Shown here one piece after another: positions 7,469 to 14,722 of a stretch of DNA of 64,000 nt. The translations under genes were made by a program, and so were the position numbers. The stretch spans positions 21,008 through 85,007 of the forward strand of contig NZ_WFLJ01000025.1 of assembly GCF_009208735.1 (NCBI RefSeq), read 5' to 3'. Positions within the stretch are counted from its first letter, which is position 1, and each line of letters opens with the position of its first letter. The notes beneath the pieces were generated by a model. That model was not told where the DNA came from. It worked only from the letters and a program-made list of their open reading frames with translations, and did no database searches. Source of the DNA: Janthinobacterium rivuli. GTDB taxonomy: Bacteria; Pseudomonadota; Gammaproteobacteria; Burkholderiales; Burkholderiaceae_D.

Positions 7469-7822
7469 CTAGATTCCCTGCCCGCCCGCCTCCTGCGACT
7501 CGGCGGACTGTGGCTGCTGCGCCAGGATGGCATCGAGCAAGCCGGGGAAACGGCTCTCGATATCGGCGCGGCGCAGGGTGTTCATGTGCGTCGTGCCCGC
7601 GTTTTCCGTGTGGACGAGGCCCGCTTCGCGCAAGACCTTGAAATGGTGGGAGACGGTCGACTTCGGCCGCCCGCCATCGAGGTCGCCGCAGGCGGCCGCG
7701 TCGACTCTGGCCAGGTGGCGCACGATGTCGAGGCGGATGGAATCGCTCAGGGCGTAGAGTACGCGCTCGAGCACGAATTCGCTGGCGGGGGGATGTTTGT
7801 GTGGGCGCATGTGCAGAATCAT
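7469..7822 (-). CDS. ArsR-family winged-helix regulator
   Basis: A 117-residue DNA-binding protein. The N-terminal helix SEFVLERVLYALSDSIRLDI is followed by the recognition region KSTVSHHFKVLREAGLVHT and the wing ENAGTTHMNTLRR. There is no ELCVCDL metal-binding motif; Cys45 is the only cysteine, so metal sensing of the ArsR/SmtB kind is unlikely. Divergent to an old-yellow-enzyme gene with 94 bases between starts, so it most likely controls that gene in response to an electrophile or quinone (inference). An alternative start 12 bases downstream (MRPHKHPP) is equally possible; neither has a clear ribosome-binding site. Confidence 0.85.
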   Translation of the reverse strand: MILHMRPHKHPPASEFVLERVLYALSDSIRLDIVRHLARVDAAACGDLDGGRPKSTVSHHFKVLREAGLVHTENAGTTHMNTLRRADIESRFPGLLDAILAQQPQSAESQEAGGQGI

Positions 7823-7848
7823 ACAGCATGCGCTATACTAATTCCATT

Positions 7849-7874
7849 ATTCGAATATTTACGAACTAACGAAT
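7849..7874. promoter_or_regulatory. Candidate ArsR operator in divergent promoter region
   Basis: ATTCG (7849-7853) and CGAAT (7870-7874) form an inverted repeat with 16 bases between. CGAA recurs at 7852, 7862 and 7870, and 7849-7856 (ATTCGAAT) is itself palindromic. It is the only marked dyad in the shared promoter region. Confidence 0.45.
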
Positions 7875-7916
7875 CTATTGCAGCACCTTACTCATCAACA
7901 AACCATAAAGGCCACC

Positions 7917-9005
7917 ATGTCCGCCCTCTTCCAGCCCTACACCCTCAAAGGCATCACCCTGCGCAACCGCATCGCCGTGCCGCCCATGTGCCAATACATG
8001 GCCGTCGATGGCCAGGTCAACGACTGGCATCTGTCGCACTACGCGGGCATGGCCCGTGGCGGCGCCGGGCTGGTGATCGTCGAAGCGACGGCCGTGGCGC
8101 CGGAAGGCCGCATCACGCCCGGCTGCACGGGCATCTGGAACGATGACCTGGCGCAAGCCTTCGTGCCGGTGGTAAAGGCCATCAAGGCGGCCGGCTCCGT
8201 GCCCGGCATCCAGATCGCCCATGCGGGCCGCAAGGCCAGCGCCAACCGCCCATGGGAAGGCGACGACCATATTCCTGCAGGCGATGCGCGCGGCTGGCAA
8301 ACCATCGCCCCGTCCGCCATCGCCTTTGGCGGCGGCCTGCCGAAGGTGCCGCGCGCCATGGACCTCGACGATATCGCCCGCGTGCGCCAGAACTTCGTCG
8401 ACGCGGCCATCCGCGCCCGCGAAGTGGGCTTCGAATGGCTGGAACTGCACTTCGCCCACGGCTACCTGGCGCAAAGCTTCTTTTCCGCCCACTCGAACCA
8501 GCGCGACGATATCTATGGCGGCAGCCTGGAAAACCGCAGCCGCTTCTTGCTGGAAACCTTGAAAGCCGTGCGTGAAGTGTGGCCCGAGCACCTGCCGCTG
8601 ACGATCCGCTTCGGCGTACTGGAGTTCGACGGCCGCGATGAGCAAACCCTGCTCGAATCGATAGCCCTCGTGCGCCAGTTCAAGGATGCCGGCATGGACA
8701 TGCTCAGCGTCAGCATGGGCTTCACGATTCCCGACGTGGCAATTCCCTGGGGCCCGGCCTTCATGGGCCCGATCGCCGAGCGCGTGCGCCACGAAGCGGG
8801 TGTGCCCGTCTCGTCCGCCTGGGGCTTCGGCACGCCGGCCATCGCCGAGCGCGTCGTCAAGGAAGAACAGCTGGACGTGGTGATGGTGGGCAAGGCGCAC
8901 CTGGCCAATCCGCACTGGGCATATTTTGCCGCCAAGGAACTCGGCGTGGAGCGTGCCTCGTGGACCCTGCCGGCGCCGTATGCGCACTGGCTGGAACGCT
9001 ACTGA
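7917..9005 (+). CDS. Old-yellow-enzyme-type NADH:flavin oxidoreductase (XenA/YqjM class)
   Basis: A 362-residue FMN-dependent ene-reductase. ATG 7917 (MSALFQPYT) is preferred over an upstream TTG at 7878. Class markers: PPMCQY with Cys25, the redox-tuning cysteine of the XenA/YqjM subgroup; IQIAHAGRKAS; HFAHGYLAQSFFSAHSNQR; YGGSLENRSRF; and the C-terminal MVGKAHLANPHW. Such enzymes reduce activated C=C bonds or nitro groups on xenobiotics and quinones in the cytoplasm. It is divergent from the ArsR-type gene. Its 3' end overlaps the convergent DHA2 exporter by 7 bases. Confidence 0.93.
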   Translation: MSALFQPYTLKGITLRNRIAVPPMCQYMAVDGQVNDWHLSHYAGMARGGAGLVIVEATAVAPEGRITPGCTGIWNDDLAQAFVPVVKAIKAAGSVPGIQIAHAGRKASANRPWEGDDHIPAGDARGWQTIAPSAIAFGGGLPKVPRAMDLDDIARVRQNFVDAAIRAREVGFEWLELHFAHGYLAQSFFSAHSNQRDDIYGGSLENRSRFLLETLKAVREVWPEHLPLTIRFGVLEFDGRDEQTLLESIALVRQFKDAGMDMLSVSMGFTIPDVAIPWGPAFMGPIAERVRHEAGVPVSSAWGFGTPAIAERVVKEEQLDVVMVGKAHLANPHWAYFAAKELGVERASWTLPAPYAHWLERY

Positions 9006-10486
9006 TTGTCCTTGACCGTTGCCGGATGCCCCTCCAGGGGCAGTTCCGGCAGAAACAGCAGGAAGACCAGTCCCACCAGCAGCAGCACGGCGCCGGCGCC
9101 AAACACGCTGGCGATGGCATGGCGGTAGACGTCCACCGTCTGCGTCGCCGCGTGCGCGCCCAGCGCCGAGACGGCTTCCACGCCATGGCTATGTAGCTGG
9201 TGCGCGAGGATGGCGCCGGACGCCGTCACACCCAGCAAGCCGCCCAGCGAGCGGAAAAAGGCCAGCATGGCCGTGCCCACGCCGCGGCGCGCCAGCGGCA
9301 AGGCATTTTGCACGGCGATCGTCATGTTCGGCATCACCAGGCCCAGTCCCGTGCCGAGCAGGAAGATGGCCGGCTCGATGACCCAATAACCGCGCGACGT
9401 TGCCATGGCCCAGGCCAGCACGGCAAACGCCAGCAGCGCCGCCGCCAGCCCCGCCACCTGCACCATCTTGTACTTGCCCGAGCGCGACAGCACCCGGCCG
9501 TTGAACATCGACGACGCCACCAGCCCCACCATCATCGCCACCGTCATCACGCCCGATTCGGCGGGACTCGCGCCCATCACCAGCTGGAAGAACAGGGGGA
9601 AGAAGACGCTGGCGCCCATCAGGCCCATGAAGGTCATGGCCATCACCAGGCTGGCAATATTAAAGGTGCGGTTTTCGAACAGGTCGGGCGGCAGCACGGG
9701 TTCGTCCACGCGCCCCACGTGGAAGGCCAGCCAGATACCCTGCAGCAGCGCGACCCCGCCGCACACCTTGATGGCGAGCGCATCCCACGGCCACTCGGTG
9801 CCGCCCAGCGCCAGCACCAGCAGGGCCGCCGTGATGGCGCCCGTCAGCAAGGCCGAGCCAAGATAATCGATCTTGTGCGCATGCGTGCGCACGGGTTTGC
9901 GCATGGCGCGCGCGATGATGACAAAGGCGGCCGCGCCGATGGGCAGGTTGACCAGGAAAATCCAGTGCCACGACAAGGCGTCCGTGATCACGCCGCCCAG
10001 CACGGGCCCCAGCACGCTGGTGACGGCAAACACGATGGGCACCATGCCTTGCCGCTTGCCCCGCTCGGCCGGCGGCACGATGTCGCCGATGATGATCTGC
10101 GCCAGCGGCATGAAGCCGCCCGCGCCCAGGCCCTGGATGGCGCGGAAGATGATCAGCTCCGTCATGTTCTGCGCCAGTGCGCACAGCACGGAACCGAGCA
10201 AAAACGTCAACAGGGCCGTGAAGATCATGGGGCGGCGGCCGTACTGGTCGGCCAGCTTGCCGTACAGGGGCATGGTGGCCGTCGAGGCCAGCACATACGC
10301 CGTGACCACCCACGACAGGTGCGCCATGCCGCCCAGGTCGTCGACGATGCGCGGCAAGGCTGTGGCGACGATGCTCTGGTCCAGCGCACCGAGACCCAGC
10401 ACGGCCATCAAGCCCAGGTAGATGGCGCGCACTTCGCGTTCGGTGACGGGTTTGACAGCATCAGAAGCTTGTTCGTGGCCGCTCAT
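8999..10486 (-). CDS. DHA2-family MFS drug exporter (EmrB/QacA type)
   Basis: A 495-residue multi-pass transporter. GLGALDQSIVATALPRI in TM1 and LYGKLADQYGRRP (motif A, TM2-3 loop) are diagnostic of proton-driven drug exporters, and the length fits 14 membrane segments. Its ATG overlaps the MarR stop codon in an ATGA, so regulator and pump are a coupled two-gene operon. No membrane-fusion partner is adjacent, so it probably moves substrates across the inner membrane alone. The substrate is unknown. Confidence 0.9.
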   Translation of the reverse strand: MSGHEQASDAVKPVTEREVRAIYLGLMAVLGLGALDQSIVATALPRIVDDLGGMAHLSWVVTAYVLASTATMPLYGKLADQYGRRPMIFTALLTFLLGSVLCALAQNMTELIIFRAIQGLGAGGFMPLAQIIIGDIVPPAERGKRQGMVPIVFAVTSVLGPVLGGVITDALSWHWIFLVNLPIGAAAFVIIARAMRKPVRTHAHKIDYLGSALLTGAITAALLVLALGGTEWPWDALAIKVCGGVALLQGIWLAFHVGRVDEPVLPPDLFENRTFNIASLVMAMTFMGLMGASVFFPLFFQLVMGASPAESGVMTVAMMVGLVASSMFNGRVLSRSGKYKMVQVAGLAAALLAFAVLAWAMATSRGYWVIEPAIFLLGTGLGLVMPNMTIAVQNALPLARRGVGTAMLAFFRSLGGLLGVTASGAILAHQLHSHGVEAVSALGAHAATQTVDVYRHAIASVFGAGAVLLLVGLVFLLFLPELPLEGHPATVKDNQ

Positions 10487-10941
10487 GCCTGGCCTATCTC
10501 AAGCAAGGGTTGCATGGCGGCGGCCAGCGCCTCGACCTGCTGCGGCGTCAGGCGGGCGATGCGCCGCGCCAGCGCATCGCGGCGGCGCGCGCGCAGGGTC
10601 TCAAGAATGCGCAAGCCTTCGGCCGACACCTGCAGGCCCGAGCGGCGGCGGTCCTGCGGATCGGGCGCGCCGCGCTCGACGAGACCCGCCTCTTCGAGCG
10701 ACTTGACCTGCGCGCTGACGGTCGGCCCGCGCACGTTCTGCAGGCGCGCCAACGCGGCCACACCGATGCCGGGCTGCTCGTGGATCAGCGCCAGCAGCAT
10801 ATATTGCATCATCGACACGCCGCCCTCCAGCTCGCCCCCTTCGCGCTGCATGGTACGCAGCAGGCGCTTGAACGCCGTGCGCAATTCGTCGGACAGCGCC
10901 AGTGCGCGCTCGGGGATGGGAGGGTCTTCGGTCGTGGGCAT
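10483..10941 (-). CDS. MarR-family transcriptional regulator
   Basis: A 152-residue winged-helix dimeric repressor. Recognition helix region GVAALARLQNVRGPTVSAQVKSLEE is followed by a wing with PDPQDRRRSGLQV, the DxRR signature of MarR proteins. It precedes and overlaps the DHA2 exporter, which it very likely represses until a drug-like ligand binds. A perfect dyad 13 to 31 bases upstream of the start is the obvious autoregulatory operator. No Shine-Dalgarno site is seen ahead of ATG 10941. Confidence 0.9.
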   Translation of the reverse strand: MPTTEDPPIPERALALSDELRTAFKRLLRTMQREGGELEGGVSMMQYMLLALIHEQPGIGVAALARLQNVRGPTVSAQVKSLEEAGLVERGAPDPQDRRRSGLQVSAEGLRILETLRARRRDALARRIARLTPQQVEALAAAMQPLLEIGQA

Positions 10942-10953
10942 GGAATATATAAG

Positions 10954-10972
10954 TAGGTAGACTATCTACCTA
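10954..10972. promoter_or_regulatory. MarR operator palindrome
   Basis: TAGGTAG (10954-10960), a 5-base centre, then CTACCTA (10966-10972): perfect 7-base arms in an AT-rich setting just upstream of the marR-type start. Size and position fit a MarR-dimer site. Confidence 0.75.
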
Positions 10973-11059
10973 TATTAGTCCGCCCCCAAGCGCTGCGCAA
11001 GGTTTTTTCCATTCCCGCCCTTCCCAAAACCGCCGTTGGCCGTCATAATAGCCGCCCTT

Positions 11060-11135
11060 GGGTCGTTAGCTCAGCTGGTAGAGCAGCGGACTTTTAATCC
11101 GTTGGTCGCAGGTTCGAATCCCGCACGGCCTACCA
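11060..11135 (+). tRNA. tRNA-Lys (anticodon TTT), copy 3
   Basis: Base-for-base identical to copies 1, 2 and 4, with encoded CCA. The upstream promoter is much weaker than for pair 1: a CATAAT at 11044-11049 without a good -35 partner. Confidence 0.97.
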
Positions 11136-11206
11136 AGATTCAGCCGTCAGCATGGCAAGCATGTTGATACGGCACAGCGTTACCGCAGTTCAGTAGTAAA
11201 GTTTTT

Positions 11207-11282
11207 GGGTCGTTAGCTCAGCTGGTAGAGCAGCGGACTTTTAATCCGTTGGTCGCAGGTTCGAATCCCGCACGGCCTACCA
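11207..11282 (+). tRNA. tRNA-Lys (anticodon TTT), copy 4
   Basis: Identical to the other copies; 71 bases downstream of copy 3 and followed by the shared terminator. Confidence 0.97.
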
Positions 11283-11295
11283 AATACTTCAGAGA

Positions 11296-11322
11296 AGCCA
11301 ACCGTTCGCGGTTGGCTTTTTT
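11296..11322 (+). terminator. Intrinsic terminator of tRNA-Lys pair 2
   Basis: Same 9-bp stem AGCCAACCG / CGGTTGGCT with TTCG loop and six T residues as after pair 1. Confidence 0.93.
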
Positions 11323-11337
11323 GCTTTGCGCGCCAGC

Positions 11338-12105
11338 TTATTCTTCCCCATACCTGCCCGGCGTCACCCCCATCACCCGCTTGAACATGGCGATGAAGGC
11401 GCTGACGTTGTCGTAGCCCAGGTCCAGCGCGATCGTCGTGACGGGCTGGCCGGCGGCCAGCAGTTCCAGGGCGCGCAGGATGCGGGCGCGCTGGCGCCAG
11501 GCGGACGGCGTAAATCCGGTCTCGATCCTGAAACGGCGCGCCAGGGTGCGCGGCGAGACGCCGGCCCAGGCGGCCAGCGCTTCCACGCCCCGCTCGTCGG
11601 CCAGGTCATCGAGCACGGCGCGCGCCACGCGCAGCAGGCGCGGGTCCGTGGGTAGCGACAAACCGAACGGCTCGTGCGGCGAGGCGGCGATCTCATCGAG
11701 GATCACACCCGCCACCCGGGCCTGCCGCGCGTCCAGTGCCTCCAGCGCGCCATCGCCCCAGCTGCTGGCGCGGTCCACCGCTTCGCGCAGCAAGCCCGAG
11801 ACGCGCATCACGCACGGCGCTGCAGGCAAGCTGGCGCAACTGGCCTCGTCCACGTACACGCTCCAGCCAGCAAACGGGCCATGCGAACGCAGCGCATGGA
11901 CGTGATGGGGCGGCATCCACACGCAGTGGCTGGCCGGCACCACCCACTGTCCGCTGTCGGCGGCAACGGAAAGCAGGCCCTGCATGGCGCCGAACAGCTG
12001 GCCGCTGGCATGGCGGTGGGCCGCCGTCACCCGTTCCTGCGGCTGGGAAATGTGCATGGCGCGCAACGGCGGCAAGATTGGCGGATTTGAGGTATCGAAT
12101 GACAT
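11338..12105 (-). CDS. AraC-family transcriptional regulator
   Basis: A 255-residue regulator. I start it at ATG 12105 (MSFDTS) rather than the TTG two codons upstream. An N-terminal cupin-like ligand domain (about 10-130, with HRHASGQLFGAMQGLL and HCVWMPPHHVHALR) precedes a C-terminal AraC DNA-binding domain. The two helix-turn-helix units are GVEALAAWAGVSPRTLARRF and TTIALDLGYDNVSAFIAMFKR, followed by GVTPGRY. The ligand is unknown. It is divergent from a small conserved gene starting 66 bases away. Confidence 0.9.
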   Translation of the reverse strand: MSFDTSNPPILPPLRAMHISQPQERVTAAHRHASGQLFGAMQGLLSVAADSGQWVVPASHCVWMPPHHVHALRSHGPFAGWSVYVDEASCASLPAAPCVMRVSGLLREAVDRASSWGDGALEALDARQARVAGVILDEIAASPHEPFGLSLPTDPRLLRVARAVLDDLADERGVEALAAWAGVSPRTLARRFRIETGFTPSAWRQRARILRALELLAAGQPVTTIALDLGYDNVSAFIAMFKRVMGVTPGRYGEE

Positions 12106-12171
12106 AAACAACGCAGGCTAGACAATCCGGCCATCATACAGTGGAGTCTTTCCATCGTTCAGGAGTTCACC

Positions 12172-12429
12172 ATGCGCGCAGAAGACGTCTTACCCGATCA
12201 ACAAAACCAGGGCCAGTTCAATGGCGTCACCGTACGCAAGGGCACGGTGGGCGCCTTCCTGGCGAATGCCCGGCTATGGCTGGACGAGACCGGCAGCATC
12301 GCCGAAAAGGCCATCGCCGAGCGCGACATTGTCGACGCCTTGCCCGCCCTGCACGCGCTGGGACTGTTCGACATTGTGCAAGTGCGCGACGCTGCGCTGC
12401 GCGAACTGGTCTCGCCATCGGGCAAGTAG
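12172..12429 (+). CDS. Conserved hypothetical protein, 85 residues
   Basis: A soluble, acidic 85-residue protein with a good AGGAG ribosome-binding site ahead of ATG 12172. It contains FNGVTVRKGTVGAFLANARL and ends in a helical region with DALPALHALGLFDIVQVRD. No membrane segment, signal peptide or recognised motif. It looks like a genuine small gene because of its ribosome-binding site and codon use, but I do not recognise the family. It lies 67 bases before the YigZ-like gene. Confidence 0.65.
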   Translation: MRAEDVLPDQQNQGQFNGVTVRKGTVGAFLANARLWLDETGSIAEKAIAERDIVDALPALHALGLFDIVQVRDAALRELVSPSGK

Positions 12430-12496
12430 ACGGCACCGGCTCGTCGCCGGCGCGCATTTCCTCTATCATGCTGCTTTGCCCGCCTTCGCCCCCGCC

Positions 12497-13090
12497 ATGC
12501 CGTTTACCATTGCCACCCCCGTCCACAGCGAACTGATCATCAAGAAAAGCCGTTTCATCGGTTGCGTGCAGCCGATGACGGACCGCGCCAGCGCGCAGCA
12601 GGTGGTCAATGACTTGAAGGCCCAGCATCCGGGCGCCTGCCATGTGTGCTGGGCGCTGCTGGCGGGCGGGCAGTCGGCAGCCGTCGATGATGGCGAACCG
12701 AGCGGCACGGCCGGGCGGCCCATGCTCGACGTGCTGCGCCACCAGGACCTGGAAGGCGTGCTGGCGACCGTCGTGCGCTACTTTGGCGGGATCAAGCTGG
12801 GCGCGGGCGGCCTGGTGCGCGCCTACACGGACAGCGTGGCGCAGGCGCTCTTGCAGGCGGAAAAGACGGCCATCGTGCGCCAAAGGCCCCTGCGCTGCAC
12901 GGTGCCGTATGCGATGGAAGGCATGCTGCGCCGCGAACTCGATGCCGCCGGCGCCACCCTGCTGAACGTGGCGCACGGCGACGACGTGCTGTTCGACTTC
13001 AGCCTGCCTGAAACGGCCGCGACCGCCCTGTTGGCCCATCTGCATGAAGCGGGAAATGGCCGCATCGCCTGGCTCGACACCGACGACTGA
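12497..13090 (+). CDS. yigZ: YigZ/IMPACT family protein
   Basis: A 197-residue cytoplasmic protein, close to E. coli YigZ in length. Start chosen at ATG 12497 (MPFTIATPVHSELIIKKSRF), where family members begin; the frame is open further upstream but overlaps the preceding gene. Signatures: the N-terminal SRFIGC, DGEPSGTAGRPML (about 75-87) and VRYFGGIKLGAGGLVRAY (about 97-114). Eukaryotic IMPACT regulates Gcn2; the bacterial function is not established, though nucleic-acid binding has been proposed. Confidence 0.92.
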   Translation: MPFTIATPVHSELIIKKSRFIGCVQPMTDRASAQQVVNDLKAQHPGACHVCWALLAGGQSAAVDDGEPSGTAGRPMLDVLRHQDLEGVLATVVRYFGGIKLGAGGLVRAYTDSVAQALLQAEKTAIVRQRPLRCTVPYAMEGMLRRELDAAGATLLNVAHGDDVLFDFSLPETAATALLAHLHEAGNGRIAWLDTDD

Positions 13091-13102
13091 GGCCGGCGCG
13101 GC

Positions 13103-13552
13103 TTACTGCACGCGGCGCACTTTCGGCGAGTTGTTGGTGCCTTCGATCTTCAGGAAGAAGGTGCCGATGAAATTGCGTTCAACCGTCACCTTGGGATTGT
13201 TCAACGGCGCCAGCACGGCGGAGCTGCCATCGACGATGCGCCATACCTGGCCATTGCTCAACTTGATCAATTCATTGCCGCTCCAGCCATCGAACTTGCC
13301 GGCGATGCTGCTGCTGATCGACTTGCTTTCTTGCGCCTCCGCGGCCTTCGGCTGCTTGACCGTTTCCATGCCAAAGCTTTGCTCGCGCTGCTGCGCGGTC
13401 GGCACGGCGACAGGCGCGGCGGCGCCCAATGGAATGGCGTCATAGCATTTCACGCGGCTGGCGATATCGGCCAGCGAACGGCATTGCAACATGGCAGCAT
13501 CATCGGCCATGGCCGCGCCCGATACGAACAGCAGCAAAAAGAGAGCTTTCAT
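13103..13552 (-). CDS. Small exported protein of unknown function
   Basis: 149 residues with a short signal peptide (MKALFLLLFVSGAAMA). The mature N-terminus has LQCRSLADIASRVKCYD, a C-x(n)-R-x(2)-CYD pattern seen in several small periplasmic proteins, probably a disulfide. The C-terminal half is predicted beta-rich (LIKLSNGQVWRIVDG onward). Convergent with the yigZ-like gene, with 12 bases between stops. The function is not recognised. Confidence 0.7.
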   Translation of the reverse strand: MKALFLLLFVSGAAMADDAAMLQCRSLADIASRVKCYDAIPLGAAAPVAVPTAQQREQSFGMETVKQPKAAEAQESKSISSSIAGKFDGWSGNELIKLSNGQVWRIVDGSSAVLAPLNNPKVTVERNFIGTFFLKIEGTNNSPKVRRVQ

Positions 13553-13680
13553 CGAAATTCTTTCAAAATAAGAGAAGTTACGCCAAACATGCGGTTGCCA
13601 TGCATGCGGGAATGATTATATCGATAGCCAGGCACCGTGCCATGACGATCTTGCCACAGCTTGCCGTGCTTATGCGAAAC

Positions 13681-14070
13681 TCAGGCACCGCGCGGCCGTT
13701 TGACTTGCAGCAAGATGAAATGTATCCACGCCAGCGCCGGCAGCACCAGCAACAGCAACATCAGTCCGGCCGGCATGTCCGGCACGAAGCGCACGAAGCA
13801 GGCGAGAAAACCGGCGATGGCCAGCCAGAAGCGCCAGTTGAACGCGTATGCCTTGCGCGCCACGGTCGCCAGGGCGATGCGCCAGAATTCCAGCAAGGCC
13901 CACAGGCCGCCCGTCAGCAGCAAGGCGGCCAGGGCATTGGCGCCGGGGGCGTCGGCCCAGGTGCGTACCAGGTTGTACAACAGCACGGGGTAGCCGGCCG
14001 TGATGGCCAGGGTGGCCGGGCCGGCGGCGATGACAGCTTCAAACAGCTGCCCTTTGGAACGATGATCCAC
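13681..14070 (-). CDS. Four-helix membrane protein of unknown function
   Basis: 129 residues with GTG start at 14070 preceded by GAGGAG. About four hydrophobic segments are visible (AVIAAGPATLAITAGYPVLL, ALAALLLTGGLWALLEF, FWLAIAGFLACFV, GLMLLLLVLPALAWIHFIL). It follows the SnoaL-like gene by 13 bases and is probably in the same operon. I do not recognise a family. Confidence 0.7.
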   Translation of the reverse strand: MDHRSKGQLFEAVIAAGPATLAITAGYPVLLYNLVRTWADAPGANALAALLLTGGLWALLEFWRIALATVARKAYAFNWRFWLAIAGFLACFVRFVPDMPAGLMLLLLVLPALAWIHFILLQVKRPRGA

Positions 14071-14083
14071 TAACTCTTGCTCC

Positions 14084-14461
14084 TCAAGCCACGACGCCGG
14101 AATGGGCGACGATCACTTGCAGCGCACCGGCCGCATCCTGCGCCCAGACGCGCGTAAAACGGAAGTCGCCATGCGTTTCCACGTCGTGATAGCTGCCCGT
14201 CAGCTGCATGCGCACGGAAACGACGGCGACGCTGCCGTTGACGCGCACATGGCGCTCGGAGGCGCGCAAGTCCGTGATGGTCAACAGGCGCTGCTCGTGC
14301 GCGGCCAGGTCCGCATGTTTGCTCAGCAGATGGCCCAGGTGATTCGTAAACAACATGTCATCGGCCAGCAAGTCTTTCAGCACAGCCACGTCGGAGGCCA
14401 TCATGGCCAGGCGCAAGCGCTCTTCCGCATCGAGTACCTGCACTTCCGTTAAAGCATTCAT
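14084..14461 (-). CDS. SnoaL/NTF2-like (DUF4440-type) protein
   Basis: 125 residues from ATG 14461, which has an AAGGA site; a longer frame lacks one. The pattern fits the cone-shaped NTF2-like fold used by many small isomerases and dehydratases: ERLRLAMMASDVAVLKDLLADDMLFTNHLG, then VAVVSVRMQLTGSYHDVETHGDFRFTRVWAQD. The substrate is unknown. Upstream gene of a two-gene unit with the four-helix membrane protein. Confidence 0.8.
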   Translation of the reverse strand: MNALTEVQVLDAEERLRLAMMASDVAVLKDLLADDMLFTNHLGHLLSKHADLAAHEQRLLTITDLRASERHVRVNGSVAVVSVRMQLTGSYHDVETHGDFRFTRVWAQDAAGALQVIVAHSGVVA

Positions 14462-14614
14462 CTTTTTCCTTCTAATAAGTGGCACGACATTAATAAATAG
14501 GCAAAACATGCTGGCATGAAATCTTCTTTTTCACAATCCGCCGGAAGACTTATGCCTGTGGAGCATATTTATATAGCGTAATATTCGCAGCGGTATTGCG
14601 CAAAACGCCACCAT

Positions 14615-14630
14615 AGTACTGTACAGTACT
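14615..14630. promoter_or_regulatory. 16-bp perfect palindrome upstream of the cystine transporter
   Basis: AGTACTGTACAGTACT is self-complementary over all 16 bases and lies 92 bases before the tcyP-like start, in an otherwise AT-rich intergenic region shared with the divergent SnoaL-type gene. A homodimeric regulator site is the simplest reading; the protein is unknown. Confidence 0.5.
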
Positions 14631-14635
14631 TGCCC

Positions 14636-14658
14636 TTTCGCCCCGGGCTGGGGCGAAA
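14636..14658 (+). other. Leader hairpin upstream of the cystine transporter
   Basis: TTTCGCCCC (14636-14644), loop GGGCT, GGGGCGAAA (14650-14658): a perfect 9-bp stem six bases after the 16-bp palindrome. There is no U-tract directly after it, so it is not a standard terminator. Confidence 0.45.
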
Positions 14659-14722
14659 ATTACTGGCCGCAAAGTTCTCATGCTCTCCGCAGTCTCGAAT
14701 AAAACCAAGATAAGGCCCACTT

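Larger units (their letters stand above)
11168..11323 (+). repeat. Direct repeat copy 2 (spacer, tRNA-Lys, terminator)
   Basis: Matches 5343-5498. The 117 bases from 11207 to 11323 are identical to 5382-5498, and the preceding 39 bases are diverged but alignable. Confidence 0.93.

Noticed and set aside
9200..10960. 586-codon open frame on the plus strand opposite the DHA2 exporter and MarR genes
   Set aside because: It is antisense to two well-supported genes, is dominated by Arg, His, Gln and Gly, and has no recognisable domain; it reflects GC-rich codon bias.
14615..14630. LexA/SOS box upstream of the cystine transporter
   Set aside because: The core CTGTACAG lacks the 8-base spacer between CTGT and ACAG needed for a LexA site, and the downstream gene is not an SOS gene.
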